Shown here: one piece after another, positions 6,251 through 13,020 of the stretch
How the letters are laid out: every line of letters begins with the position of its first letter
Numbering within the stretch: position 1 is the first letter of the stretch
NCBI GenBank assembly: GCA_003506795.1
Contig: DNYO01000086.1
Span: forward strand, 1 to 13,020
Source of the DNA: Deltaproteobacteria bacterium
GTDB lineage: Bacteria; Desulfobacterota; Syntrophorhabdia; Syntrophorhabdales; Syntrophorhabdaceae
Direction: 5' to 3'
DNA length: 13,020 nt
Position numbers and translations under genes: made by a program
The notes under the pieces: model-generated
The model's database searches: none
Told to the model about the DNA's origin: nothing
What the model saw: the letters and a program-made list of their open reading frames with translations, nothing else

Positions 6251-7206
6251 ACAAAATCCCTGTCGAGGATCGATTCTATGTATTCCGGTGTTACTCTGCA
6301 CGCCTCCTGGATTTGCCTGCGCTCCCTGAGGATATGGGGCATGCACATATAGCCGGCCGCGGTACCCCTGAGGTAATGGAAGGTTCTCAGTTTCCAGAAG
6401 TTCTTGAGGATTCTCTTCAGAAAGATGCCCATGCGGTTGCCGACGATGGCGGGAAGGTTTTTCCTGATGAGTTCGCCGGGCATGTTCTTCCAGAAAAACA
6501 GCGTGGAGTTGCGGTTGTTGAGATATGTGGGGCGATAGCGCCGCTTTTTTATCGTGGCGCCGACCATGTGGTAGCCCACCGCCCGCGGCACGTAAAGGGC
6601 CTTGTAACCGGCAAGCTGGGCCCTGAAGGCCAGGTCCACATCCTCAAAGGAGGCGAAGAAGACCTCGTCGAAGAGTCCGATGTCATCGAACATGGCCTTC
6701 CGGTACATGGATGCGCCGGCGTTGACTCCGAAGACAAACTGCTCCTCATCATACTGGCCGAGGTCATTTTCGCCGGCCCCCACGATCTCCACATGGCCAT
6801 CGAGGTTGACCCTGATCGCCAGCACGTTGATCCGTTCTCGCTCATGCCAGCGCATCAGCTTGGGGCCGGCGGAGCCCGCATCGGGATGGTTTCGGAGGGA
6901 AGACAGAAGCTCCTCCATCCACCGCGTGTCGAGTTCGATATCGTTGTTGAGAAGGCATACATATTCTCCCCGGGAGGCTTCGATGCCCCGGTTCACGGGA
7001 TAGGCAAATCCGTAATTCCTGTCCAGGGAGACAATCCTCACTTCCGGATAGGTGTCGCGAAGGAGCTTCAGGGAGCCGTCGCGGGACCCGTTATCCACCA
7101 CGATGACCTCGAAGTCCCGGAAGGTCTGTTTGCGAAGCGTGTCAAGGCACATGGGCAGGAGATGCCCGCCGTTGAGGTTGGGGATAACGACACTTACCTC
7201 GGGCAC
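6247..7206 (-). CDS. GT2 family glycosyltransferase, rhamnosyltransferase-like
   Basis: This 319-residue GT-A fold enzyme is close in pattern to bacterial rhamnosyltransferases (WbbL/RfbF type). The nucleotide-binding start VSVVIPNLNGG is at 4-14, D38 lies in VVDNGSRDGS, and the metal-binding acidic motif NNDIELD is at 87-93. The acceptor-side motif FEDVDLAFRAQLAGY is at 187-201, with E188, D189 and D191. The GTG start at 7206 is supported by GGGAGG with 7 bases to the start codon, and by the family beginning right there. The longer open frame upstream overlaps the methyltransferase gene and has no GT2 character. It overlaps the end of that methyltransferase gene by 13 bases and is joined to the next glycosyltransferase by an ATGA overlap. 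The sugar specificity is not certain. Confidence 0.9.
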   Translation of the reverse strand: MPEVSVVIPNLNGGHLLPMCLDTLRKQTFRDFEVIVVDNGSRDGSLKLLRDTYPEVRIVSLDRNYGFAYPVNRGIEASRGEYVCLLNNDIELDTRWMEELLSSLRNHPDAGSAGPKLMRWHERERINVLAIRVNLDGHVEIVGAGENDLGQYDEEQFVFGVNAGASMYRKAMFDDIGLFDEVFFASFEDVDLAFRAQLAGYKALYVPRAVGYHMVGATIKKRRYRPTYLNNRNSTLFFWKNMPGELIRKNLPAIVGNRMGIFLKRILKNFWKLRTFHYLRGTAAGYMCMPHILRERRQIQEACRVTPEYIESILDRDFV

Positions 7207-7862
7207 GGTGCAACCTCCCTTGTCTTTCGCGCGCTGAGAATATACTGCCTTACGAGCAGTTCGATGAGCCTGTTGCCGCAGAGGGTGTTGAGACCCTTGA
7301 GCCATCCTGCACCGGAGGGTTTTTTCACGATCCTGTCGACATCGTATCCCGCATCCGTGACCATCTCCCGGACGGACGTGAGGGTGAAGAAACGCAGATG
7401 TGTCCTGTCCATGATGCCGTCGTCGCAATATTCCCATTGTCCTTTAAAGGCGAGCTTCTTGATAATGCGGTAATGGCGGATATTGGGTATGCTCACAACG
7501 ATGCTGCCCCCTGTTTTTAAAAGCCTGTTGTGTTTGCGAAGGACACTCCAGGGGTCCCGAAGATGCTCCAGGACGTCCCCGTAAAGGATGCAGTCGAAAT
7601 GGCCGTCTTCATAGGGAAGGTCCATCGTCTCCACGTCGCCGATATAGAGGGCATCGTAATACTGTCGGGCCGATCGGGCAACGTCATCCACGATCTCGAT
7701 CCCTGCCACCTCCGAAACCCCTGCCGCCTTCAGTTCCTTTCCCGTCTGGCCGCCCGCTGAGCCCACTTCAAGGATGCGGTTCGCGCCTTCCTGCACCAGG
7801 CCGATCATGTCATGACGGACGCTGAAATAGTAGGGTGATCCGGAAGTCTCCGCCACGTTCAC
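7194..7862 (-). CDS. Class I SAM-dependent methyltransferase of the glycan operon
   Basis: This 222-residue enzyme has a Rossmann-type methyltransferase fold (Methyltransf_11/23 style). The family opening SGSPYYFSVRHDM is at 7-19, motif I LEVGSAGGQTG at 31-41, and E56 in GIEIVDD is the likely ribose-binding acid. GDVETMDLPY follows at 75-84 and the typical GDVLEHLRDPW at 95-105. The start is GTG 7862, which overlaps the previous gene's stop as GTGA; the upstream sequence is purine-rich (GAGAAAGAG) but not a classic ribosome site. Proteins of this kind often sit beside GT2 genes in O-antigen clusters and are thought to methylate sugars or chain ends. The methyl acceptor here is unknown. Confidence 0.88.
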   Translation of the reverse strand: MNVAETSGSPYYFSVRHDMIGLVQEGANRILEVGSAGGQTGKELKAAGVSEVAGIEIVDDVARSARQYYDALYIGDVETMDLPYEDGHFDCILYGDVLEHLRDPWSVLRKHNRLLKTGGSIVVSIPNIRHYRIIKKLAFKGQWEYCDDGIMDRTHLRFFTLTSVREMVTDAGYDVDRIVKKPSGAGWLKGLNTLCGNRLIELLVRQYILSARKTREVAPCPR

Positions 7863-8986
7863 CTCTTTCTCTTTTTTTCTTCAAAGGCCTTCACGAGGAC
7901 CGCTTCCATCTCGTCCGCGTTTCTCTCCATGGTAAAAGACTCCATCTTCCTGCGGGAGTTCTTTCCCATGGCCTCCCGTTTGCCGGCGTCGGTGAGCGCG
8001 GCAATGGCGTCGCCAAGGGCCCTGGTATTCCCGGGCTCATCAATAACGTAGCCTTCATCGGGCGACACGAAGGCGCTTGCTCCGTTCCAGCGGGTGGTGA
8101 TGACGGGAAGCCCGGAGGCCATGGCCTCCATCGTGGTAAGGGAACAGGCGTCATAATATGTCGGATGGGCCAGCATATGCGCGGTCCGGTATATCTCTTC
8201 CGGTGCCGACTGTTCACCGATGAAAGAAACCCGGTCGTGTATGCCCTCCTCGTTAATGAGAGTCCTGTACCGTTCCTGCTTGCCCCGGCCCATTATGACA
8301 AGGCGCACGTCCTTTCCCTGGCGTACCACCCCTCCGAGAGCTTTAAGGAGAGGCCCGAGCCCCTTGAGCCTGAAATTGCCCGCACAGAAAAGGACCGTTG
8401 CGGGACCGGACGGCATGTGGGGCGCCGGACTGAAGCGCTCCGTATCGACGCCGTTGTACACGATATCGAAGGCGCTTCTGTCGATACCGTAGTGCGCCGA
8501 CATGTGGTCCCGGACCATATCGGAGATGGCCACTATCCGTTTGAAATTCCCTTTTTTCACCGAGTATCCTTCTATCCAGCGTTGGACCGCCTGATTGGGG
8601 CTGTATCTCAACAGGAGGGTTTTCATCCTGCGCTCGGCCCCCATCTGACAGCTCTCGATCTCCCTGTCCATCCAGATGCGCTGGATCCCGCCGTGGCTCT
8701 GGTATACGTCCAGATCCAGGACGTTGCCGTAGCCGAGCATTACGTCCGGTCTGACCTTGCGCAGTGCCTGCCTGTGTGTCAGGGCGAAGGAGAGATTTCG
8801 GCGCCACCGGGGATAGGAATTGGGACGCAGGGGAATGAGCGTGATCCCGGAAGTCCTGACCCCGCGGCCGCAGAAGACGCAGACCTCGTGTCCTTTTCCG
8901 GCAAGCCTTTGGGCCAGGTCAAAGGTGTAGCGTTCGGCGCCGCCTTTCTTCGGGTCGAAATTGTATATTGCCAGTCCGATCTTCAT
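7859..8986 (-). CDS. GT4 glycosyltransferase, WaaG-like
   Basis: This 375-residue GT-B enzyme resembles the lipopolysaccharide core glucosyltransferase WaaG and relatives. The acceptor-domain loop KKGGAERYTFDLAQRL is at 13-28, and LDVYQSHGG at 92-100 sits where WaaG has its conserved LDVY stretch. In the donor domain I see IVYNGVDTERF at 175-185, FRLKGL with R206 and K208 at 205-210 for phosphate contact, and YDACSLTTMEAMASG at 278-292. In that last motif Asp replaces the first Glu of the usual EX7E pair, a version common in WaaG-like proteins. The ATG start at 8986 has an in-frame stop three codons upstream, so the start is firm, but the ribosome site is weak (GAGTGA). It is the only operon gene with a clear gap, 43 bases, from its upstream neighbour. 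Confidence 0.9.
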   Translation of the reverse strand: MKIGLAIYNFDPKKGGAERYTFDLAQRLAGKGHEVCVFCGRGVRTSGITLIPLRPNSYPRWRRNLSFALTHRQALRKVRPDVMLGYGNVLDLDVYQSHGGIQRIWMDREIESCQMGAERRMKTLLLRYSPNQAVQRWIEGYSVKKGNFKRIVAISDMVRDHMSAHYGIDRSAFDIVYNGVDTERFSPAPHMPSGPATVLFCAGNFRLKGLGPLLKALGGVVRQGKDVRLVIMGRGKQERYRTLINEEGIHDRVSFIGEQSAPEEIYRTAHMLAHPTYYDACSLTTMEAMASGLPVITTRWNGASAFVSPDEGYVIDEPGNTRALGDAIAALTDAGKREAMGKNSRRKMESFTMERNADEMEAVLVKAFEEKKRKR

Positions 8987-9029
8987 TTTTTTGTCACTCT
9001 ACACCAATCGAAAGAAGAAATAAAGGGGG

Positions 9030-10163
9030 TCATTTTCTCCTGCCCATGGTGAGGAGGGAATTATAGAAACTCTTCATGGCCTTTGCCTGCAGGCGAAAGC
9101 TCCATTCCTCGTCGGCTCGCCTGCGGGCGTTTTCTCCGAGACGGCGCCTGGTGACGGCATCCGTGACGAGCAGCTCCATTTTCCGGGCAAGATCCGCGGC
9201 GTCCCAGGAGGTGACATAACCGGTTTTATCATTTTCCACGAAATCGGGCAGCATCCCCTTGTCGGAGACGATCGCGGGCCGGCCCATGCTCAGGACCTCG
9301 CGAAGTGCCCTCCCGCTCCCGTCGCTTCCTGCGCGCATCATGATGTAAAGGTCGAAGGTGTGTATCATGGAAAAGTAATCGTCGATGCGATAGCCGGCGA
9401 CGACCACGTCCTTTTCGATACCCAGTTCCCTCAAGGGTTTCATAACGGAGGTCTCTATCTGGGAACTCCTGCCCACGATGACGAGCTTTACTTTGCCCAC
9501 GCGGGAGCGCAGAGTGGTGAAAGCCCTGAGTATCACATCGTAGCCACGGTCCGGCTTGAGTCTGCCGATGACGCCTATGACGCACTCGTCCGGTGCTATC
9601 CCGAGTTCCGCCCGCAAATCCTTCACGGGGCCGTCATAGGGTTTGATCCCCGGCGGGACGATGCAAAGGCGCTCTTCGGGGAAATGGAAATGTGTCCTGT
9701 CGAGCTTAGCGAGTCTCTGACTGTATGTTACAAGGCCGTCCGTCCTCCCCATGGCCCAGGACATGAAAAGATTGGCCGGGAGACCGTCACGTTTGTGGTC
9801 GGTCCTGACGATCCGGGGGCGCGACCTGTAGAATGTCAGGGCCGTGACCGCGGTGAAATAATCGTGGGAAAGGTGGGTATGGACGATGTCGAATTTTTCC
9901 CTCTCGACGTATGGACTGAACGAGGTCAGATCATGAAACCAGTCGCCTGCGGAAAAATACCTGTTGAGTCTGAGACCCTCATAACAACATATGCCCCTTC
10001 TTCGGGCCTCTTTATCGACTGTTCTCTCGGGAAAGTCAATCGGTGTTTTCCGGTAGGCGAGGACGACGTCGACGCCCTCGTTCCCGAGATTTTCGCAGAG
10101 CGAGAGCACCGGCTCGGCCGGACCGGTCCATTTCCAGTCACTGAAGAGATGAAGGACCTTCAT
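9030..10163 (-). CDS. GT4 glycosyltransferase
   Basis: This 377-residue GT-B enzyme works in the cytoplasm on a lipid- or core-linked glycan. The N-terminal part shows FSDWKWTGPAEPVLSLCENL at 7-26 (the glycine loop) and FDIVHTHLSHDYFTA at 91-105. VPPGIKPYDG at 169-178 marks the hinge, and GVIGRLKPDRGYDV at 197-210 supplies R201 and K203 for the donor phosphate. The active-site helix region GSDGSGRALREVLSMGRP is at 279-296, with a DX7E pair (D281, E289) in place of EX7E. The ATG start overlaps the stop of the aminotransferase gene as ATGA; the upstream ribosome site is weak. Specificity is unknown. It differs in sequence from the WaaG-like neighbour, so the two probably add different sugars. 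Confidence 0.9.
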   Translation of the reverse strand: MKVLHLFSDWKWTGPAEPVLSLCENLGNEGVDVVLAYRKTPIDFPERTVDKEARRRGICCYEGLRLNRYFSAGDWFHDLTSFSPYVEREKFDIVHTHLSHDYFTAVTALTFYRSRPRIVRTDHKRDGLPANLFMSWAMGRTDGLVTYSQRLAKLDRTHFHFPEERLCIVPPGIKPYDGPVKDLRAELGIAPDECVIGVIGRLKPDRGYDVILRAFTTLRSRVGKVKLVIVGRSSQIETSVMKPLRELGIEKDVVVAGYRIDDYFSMIHTFDLYIMMRAGSDGSGRALREVLSMGRPAIVSDKGMLPDFVENDKTGYVTSWDAADLARKMELLVTDAVTRRRLGENARRRADEEWSFRLQAKAMKSFYNSLLTMGRRK

Positions 10164-11269
10164 TTCCCGTAAAACTCACTGATCGTCCGGCATACGTAAG
10201 CGATCTCGTCTTCCTGAAGAGATGGATAGAGAGGCAGAGAGATGATCTGCCGGGCGGCCTTTTCGGCCTTCGGGAATGAGCCCGGGCCATATCCCAGGTG
10301 ACCGTAAACCTTTTGGAGATGGATGGGCGTCGGGTAGTGGACAAGGGTGACGATGCCCTTTTCGCCGAGATAGGTTCTCAGGGCGTCCCTGTCTTCGACG
10401 GTGATGATGTAGAGGTGATACACATGGTAGGAGTAGGGCGCCTCGACGGGCCGCTTTACCGGCAGGCCCTCAAGTCCCCCGTCGTACAGGGAGGCGTTGC
10501 GCCGGCGCTTGATATTCCATTCATCCAGAAAGGGCAGCTTTACGCGAAGAAGGGCGGCCTGAAGTTCGTCAAGACGGGAGACGAATCCCTGAATATCGTG
10601 GACGTGTCTGTCCGACTGGCCATGAGCGCGAAGAACGAGCGTCTTCCTGTAGACATCTTCATTGTCCGTAACGATGATCCCGCCGTCGCCGTAGCATCCC
10701 AGGTTCTTCGTCGGGTAAAAGCTGAACGCCGACACGTCGCCCACGGTGCCCACGTTTCTGTCTTTGTAACGTGAGCCATGGGCCTGACAGGCGTCTTCCA
10801 TGATCATGACGCCGTACCGGGCGCATACGTCCCTGATCTCATCGAGAGGGCAGGGCTGCCCGTAGAGATGGACGGGTATACAGAGCCTGACGTCCTTTTC
10901 ATTCTTCAAAAGCTCTTCGAGCGCCGAGGGGTCCATGTTGCAGGAATCTTCCTCGATGTCGCAGAAGCGGGGAATGAGGCCGTGCTCAGAGAGGGCCATT
11001 GCCGTGGCGATGTAGGTATTGGGGGTTGTTACGAACTTGTCCCCGGCCTTGAGGCCCAGCGCGAGCCCGCCTATCTTGATGGCGTCGGTGCCGCTTGCGA
11101 CTCCGGCGGCGTATTTCACGCCCACGTAGGCCGCGAATTCTTCTTCGAGGGCCCGCACTTCCTTGCCGAGGATGTATTCTCCTGACGACAGCACCTTTTC
11201 GAAGGTCTTCAGGAGATCTGTCTTGATCGGGGAATGGTCCCGTTCTATATCGAAGATCTTAATATTCAT
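10160..11269 (-). CDS. DegT/DnrJ/EryC1/StrS family sugar-nucleotide aminotransferase
   Basis: This 369-residue PLP enzyme transfers an amino group, usually from glutamate, to a keto-sugar nucleotide. The family hallmarks are all present: SGEYILGKEVRALEEEFAAY at 29-48, the phosphate-binding ASGTDAI at 58-64, D159 and Q162 in MEDACQAHGS, and the Schiff-base lysine K188 in SFYPTKNLGCYGDGG. GFVSRLDELQAALLRVKL, in the second half, is typical of the group containing the 3-aminotransferases QdtB and FdtB. I infer a 3-amino-sugar product, with low certainty. No 4,6-dehydratase of the RmlB type or ketoisomerase is in view, so the substrate may come from genes outside. The start at ATG 11269 is preceded by AAGGA and overlaps the previous stop as ATGA. 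Confidence 0.93.
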   Translation of the reverse strand: MNIKIFDIERDHSPIKTDLLKTFEKVLSSGEYILGKEVRALEEEFAAYVGVKYAAGVASGTDAIKIGGLALGLKAGDKFVTTPNTYIATAMALSEHGLIPRFCDIEEDSCNMDPSALEELLKNEKDVRLCIPVHLYGQPCPLDEIRDVCARYGVMIMEDACQAHGSRYKDRNVGTVGDVSAFSFYPTKNLGCYGDGGIIVTDNEDVYRKTLVLRAHGQSDRHVHDIQGFVSRLDELQAALLRVKLPFLDEWNIKRRRNASLYDGGLEGLPVKRPVEAPYSYHVYHLYIITVEDRDALRTYLGEKGIVTLVHYPTPIHLQKVYGHLGYGPGSFPKAEKAARQIISLPLYPSLQEDEIAYVCRTISEFYGK

Positions 11270-12003
11270 TCGTGATTACCGTCCTTTTTCGCGAATATGA
11301 TGAGGGTGTTGCCGCCATCCAGTACCGAGGGGCCCGAGGTTTCGTCAAGCCAGTATTCCTTTCGTTTCGCATCACTCCAGAGATGCCCGTAGAGGCGGAT
11401 CAACCATACAAACGGCTTCAGGAGGAATTGTTTTCTTTTTCTCCGGTCGTAGGTCATGCCTGTTATGGTAAACCCGGCATGTTCGAGGATGAACCTGATG
11501 AGGGTGTAACCCAGCGGGGATAGGTGCATGTCGTATACCTCGGAGCCAAAACGATCCCGGAATCTGCTCTGCGAGACGGGCTTGGTGAAGAATCCCGTGA
11601 CAAGGAACTTCAGGCGCCTTTCTATATTGAGGTAGTTGGGTGTGGTCAGGACAAGCGTTCCACCCGGTTTCAACACCCGGGAGATCTCCCTCACAGCATT
11701 GTACGGATTTTCCGTATGTTCGATGGCCTCGAGGAAACAGACGTAATCGAAGACGCTCTCTCCATAAGGCAGTCTGTCGTTGAGGTCACCCTTGTCCACG
11801 GTCAAACCGGGCGCGGCAAACCTCTGTGCATTGATGTCGCAACAGGATACCTCAAAGCCCATTTCCTTGAGTCTCATTGCGAGCGCCCCCGCGCCGGTAG
11901 GGACGTCAAGGAGTTTCCCCCGGGGCTGCCCTTTGAGATGGCCGGCGACTTTCTCGTGGACACCGTCGCGTGCCAGCGCCAGCGGTAACCGTGAATCCGC
12001 CAT
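11266..12003 (-). CDS. Class I SAM-dependent methyltransferase of the glycan operon
   Basis: This 245-residue methyltransferase is of the Methyltransf_11 or UbiE-like type. Motif I is LLDVPTGAGALA at 31-42, where Pro stands in place of the first Gly of the usual DxGxGxG. D56 in CCDIN is the likely acid of strand 2, KGDLNDRLPYG at 71-81 is next, and FLEAIEHTENP at 90-100 is the conserved motif before the Lys-Pro-Gly turn at 112-114. A basic stretch near 187-192 (DRRKRK) could favour membrane-bound acceptors. The ATG follows the epimerase stop after only two bases (TAAGGATG), with AAGGAG 11 bases upstream inside the epimerase gene, so translation is probably coupled. The target, probably a sugar hydroxyl or carboxyl, is not shown. 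Confidence 0.88.
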   Translation of the reverse strand: MADSRLPLALARDGVHEKVAGHLKGQPRGKLLDVPTGAGALAMRLKEMGFEVSCCDINAQRFAAPGLTVDKGDLNDRLPYGESVFDYVCFLEAIEHTENPYNAVREISRVLKPGGTLVLTTPNYLNIERRLKFLVTGFFTKPVSQSRFRDRFGSEVYDMHLSPLGYTLIRFILEHAGFTITGMTYDRRKRKQFLLKPFVWLIRLYGHLWSDAKRKEYWLDETSGPSVLDGGNTLIIFAKKDGNHE

Positions 12004-12005
12004 CC

Positions 12006-12983
12006 TTACCAGTACTCCTTCCTGAATTGCCGGTAGAAGTCCATGGTTCGGGCGATGCCTTCATCAAGGGATGTTGCCGGCCGCCAGCCTGTCGTCTTTG
12101 TGATCCGGGTTATATCGGCGTAATAGTCGCCCGGCTCGACCTCTTTTCGTTCCCGGGTGAACTCGGTGAATTTCGTCTTCCCCGTACCGGCGATGGCGAC
12201 GATCTTTTCGGCGAGGTCAAAGAAACTGACGGGAATGCCCGTTCCCACATTGAAAACCTTGCCATAGGCATCCTCAACGGAGGCGACCTTGATCATGCAG
12301 TCAACGAGGTCATCAATGTAGAGAAAATCCCTGAGGATTCGTCCGTCGCCGAAAACAGGTATCTCCTCATCGTCGAGGGCCTTGCGGATGAACCAGTTGA
12401 AGACGCCATACTCATCATGGGCCATCTGGTGGCGAGGCCCGTAGGTGTTTGTGATGCGAAGGCACGTTCCTTTAATCCTGTAAACATCGTCATAGACGAG
12501 GACCATCTTCTCCGCCGTCAGGTTTGTCACGGCGTAGATGCCCTTCGGGTTTGTCGGGTGGTCTTCATCGACAGGCAATGTGACACTGGAGCCATATTCG
12601 CCGCGTGTTCCGGCAAAGATTACCTTTGCATCCCTGTTGTTATGGCGCAGGGCCTCAAGCAGCACAAGCGTGCCCTGGCAGTTGATCTCCAGATCCTGGA
12701 GGGGATTTTTCATGCTGTCAACGTGGTTGACCTGTCCTGCAAGGTGAAAGACGTACTCCTTTCCCTTGACGAGGTGGTTCATGGAGAGCTGATTGCGGAC
12801 ATCGGAGACATTCACCGTTACCTTGCCGGCTATGTCCCTGATATTGAAAAGATTGCCGCCCTGGCGCGGGAGCATGTTATCTACGATGGTCACGCGGGCG
12901 CCGAGTTTCACCAGTTCCATGCAGAGGTTGCTCCCGATGAAGCCGAGCCCGCCGGTAACGAGGACTTCCTTGTTATTGAACAC
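12006..12983 (-). CDS. NAD-dependent sugar-nucleotide epimerase/dehydratase (extended SDR), YxxxN variant
   Basis: This 325-residue extended short-chain dehydrogenase works on a nucleotide sugar. The NAD-binding motif GGLGFIG is at 11-17, D36 in IVDN selects NAD, and HLAGQVNHVDSM is at 80-91. The substrate part includes TNTYGPRHQM at 178-187 and RDFLYIDDLVDCM at 218-230. AGTRGEYG at 124-131 supplies the Ser/Thr position (T126). Tyr150 of the catalytic YxxxK motif is present, but residue 154 is Asn (codon AAC) instead of Lys. This could mark a subfamily with altered chemistry or reduced activity. The start is GTG 12983, with GGAGGA 7 bases upstream. It is the first complete gene of the operon and precedes a methyltransferase and an aminotransferase. 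UDP-, GDP- and dTDP-sugar substrates are all possible. Confidence 0.9.
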   Translation of the reverse strand: MFNNKEVLVTGGLGFIGSNLCMELVKLGARVTIVDNMLPRQGGNLFNIRDIAGKVTVNVSDVRNQLSMNHLVKGKEYVFHLAGQVNHVDSMKNPLQDLEINCQGTLVLLEALRHNNRDAKVIFAGTRGEYGSSVTLPVDEDHPTNPKGIYAVTNLTAEKMVLVYDDVYRIKGTCLRITNTYGPRHQMAHDEYGVFNWFIRKALDDEEIPVFGDGRILRDFLYIDDLVDCMIKVASVEDAYGKVFNVGTGIPVSFFDLAEKIVAIAGTGKTKFTEFTRERKEVEPGDYYADITRITKTTGWRPATSLDEGIARTMDFYRQFRKEYW

Positions 12984-13020
12984 CCTTTCTTCCTCCGTGA
13001 TCTTTCTCGATCTCCCACAA
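12973..13020 (-). CDS. Possible 3' end of a further upstream operon gene (partial)
   Basis: On the - strand one frame reads in from the right edge as LWEIEKDHGGRKGVQ and stops with TAA at 12975-12973, overlapping the GTG start of the epimerase by 11 bases. The short charged tail and the overlap fit the spacing style of this operon, and the GGAGGA ribosome site of the epimerase would lie inside it. Fifteen codons are too few to name a family. The frame may equally be chance. Confidence 0.3.
   Translation of the reverse strand: MWEIEKDHGGRKGVQ

Noticed and set aside
6251..6346. 32-codon N-terminal extension of the last glycosyltransferase
   Set aside because: It lies inside the GT2 gene in another frame; the GT-B fold begins exactly at the ATG of the ATGA overlap.
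7207..7437. 77-codon N-terminal extension of the GT2 protein
   Set aside because: It overlaps methyltransferase coding sequence and lacks GT2 features; GTG 7206 has a good ribosome site.
6208..7473. Long open frame on the + strand (421 codons) opposite the GT2 gene
   Set aside because: It lies antisense to well-recognised GT2 and methyltransferase coding sequence and has no family resemblance; it reflects the GC-rich codon usage of the real genes.
7835..9052. Long open frame on the + strand (405 codons) opposite the WaaG-like gene
   Set aside because: It is antisense to a clear GT4 gene, has low-complexity His/Pro/Gly-rich content and no recognisable domain.
9360..10172. Open frame on the + strand (270 codons) opposite the second GT4 gene
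   Set aside because: It is a shadow of the real gene with no ribosome site or domain of its own.
1..13020. CRISPR arrays, tRNA or rRNA genes, insertion sequences, riboswitches
   Set aside because: I looked for repeated spacers, cloverleaf-like stretches, transposase motifs and terminal inverted repeats, and saw none that I could support.

Overview
This window looks like a chromosomal segment of a Gram-negative bacterium with moderately high GC content (my estimate by eye is mid to upper 50s percent). The protein style is typical of Desulfobacterota (the former Deltaproteobacteria): a PAS-type hybrid histidine kinase tail, an Elp3-like radical SAM protein, and a 'cephalosporin hydroxylase' type methyltransferase. 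The assignment is an inference from protein style only. The window has no rRNA, tRNA, CRISPR array or recognisable transposon.

Left part (1-2847, + strand). The window opens inside a hybrid sensor histidine kinase that ends with its own receiver domain. A 306-base gap follows. It contains what looks like the broken N-terminus of a DJ-1/PfpI-family protein. Next come an intact glyoxalase-fold (VOC) protein and, overlapping it by four bases, an Elp3-like radical SAM protein.

Middle (2896-5182). A protein with two kinase-like domains of the WaaP/InaA lipopolysaccharide-kinase type is on the - strand. A CmcI-like, metal-dependent SAM methyltransferase diverges from it on the + strand. The 160 bases between them hold a consensus -35 box, an 18-base palindrome at the expected transcription start, and repeated ATTTGT half-sites.

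Right part (5267-12983, - strand). Eight genes lie head to tail, most with 4-base ATGA/GTGA overlaps, so they are almost certainly one operon. It is transcribed from right to left, and its promoter lies beyond the right edge. In order of transcription they are: an NAD-dependent sugar-nucleotide epimerase/dehydratase, a SAM methyltransferase, a DegT/StrS sugar aminotransferase, two GT4 glycosyltransferases (the second WaaG-like), another SAM methyltransferase, a GT2 rhamnosyltransferase-like enzyme, and a final GT-B glycosyltransferase. The last 15 codons of a further upstream gene may be visible at the right edge.

Taken together, 2896-12983 reads as a cell-surface glycan locus, for lipopolysaccharide core or O-antigen or a similar polysaccharide. 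The operon would make a modified sugar nucleotide (epimerase plus aminotransferase), add it and other sugars through four glycosyltransferases, and decorate the chain by methylation (three methyltransferases) and possibly phosphorylation (the tandem kinase). No polymerase, flippase or transporter is visible, so the locus continues outside the window. I did not find a clearly new kind of biological system. The most unusual items are the tandem lipopolysaccharide-type kinase with two seemingly intact active sites, the epimerase with Asn in place of the catalytic Lys, and the remnant of a DJ-1 family gene.
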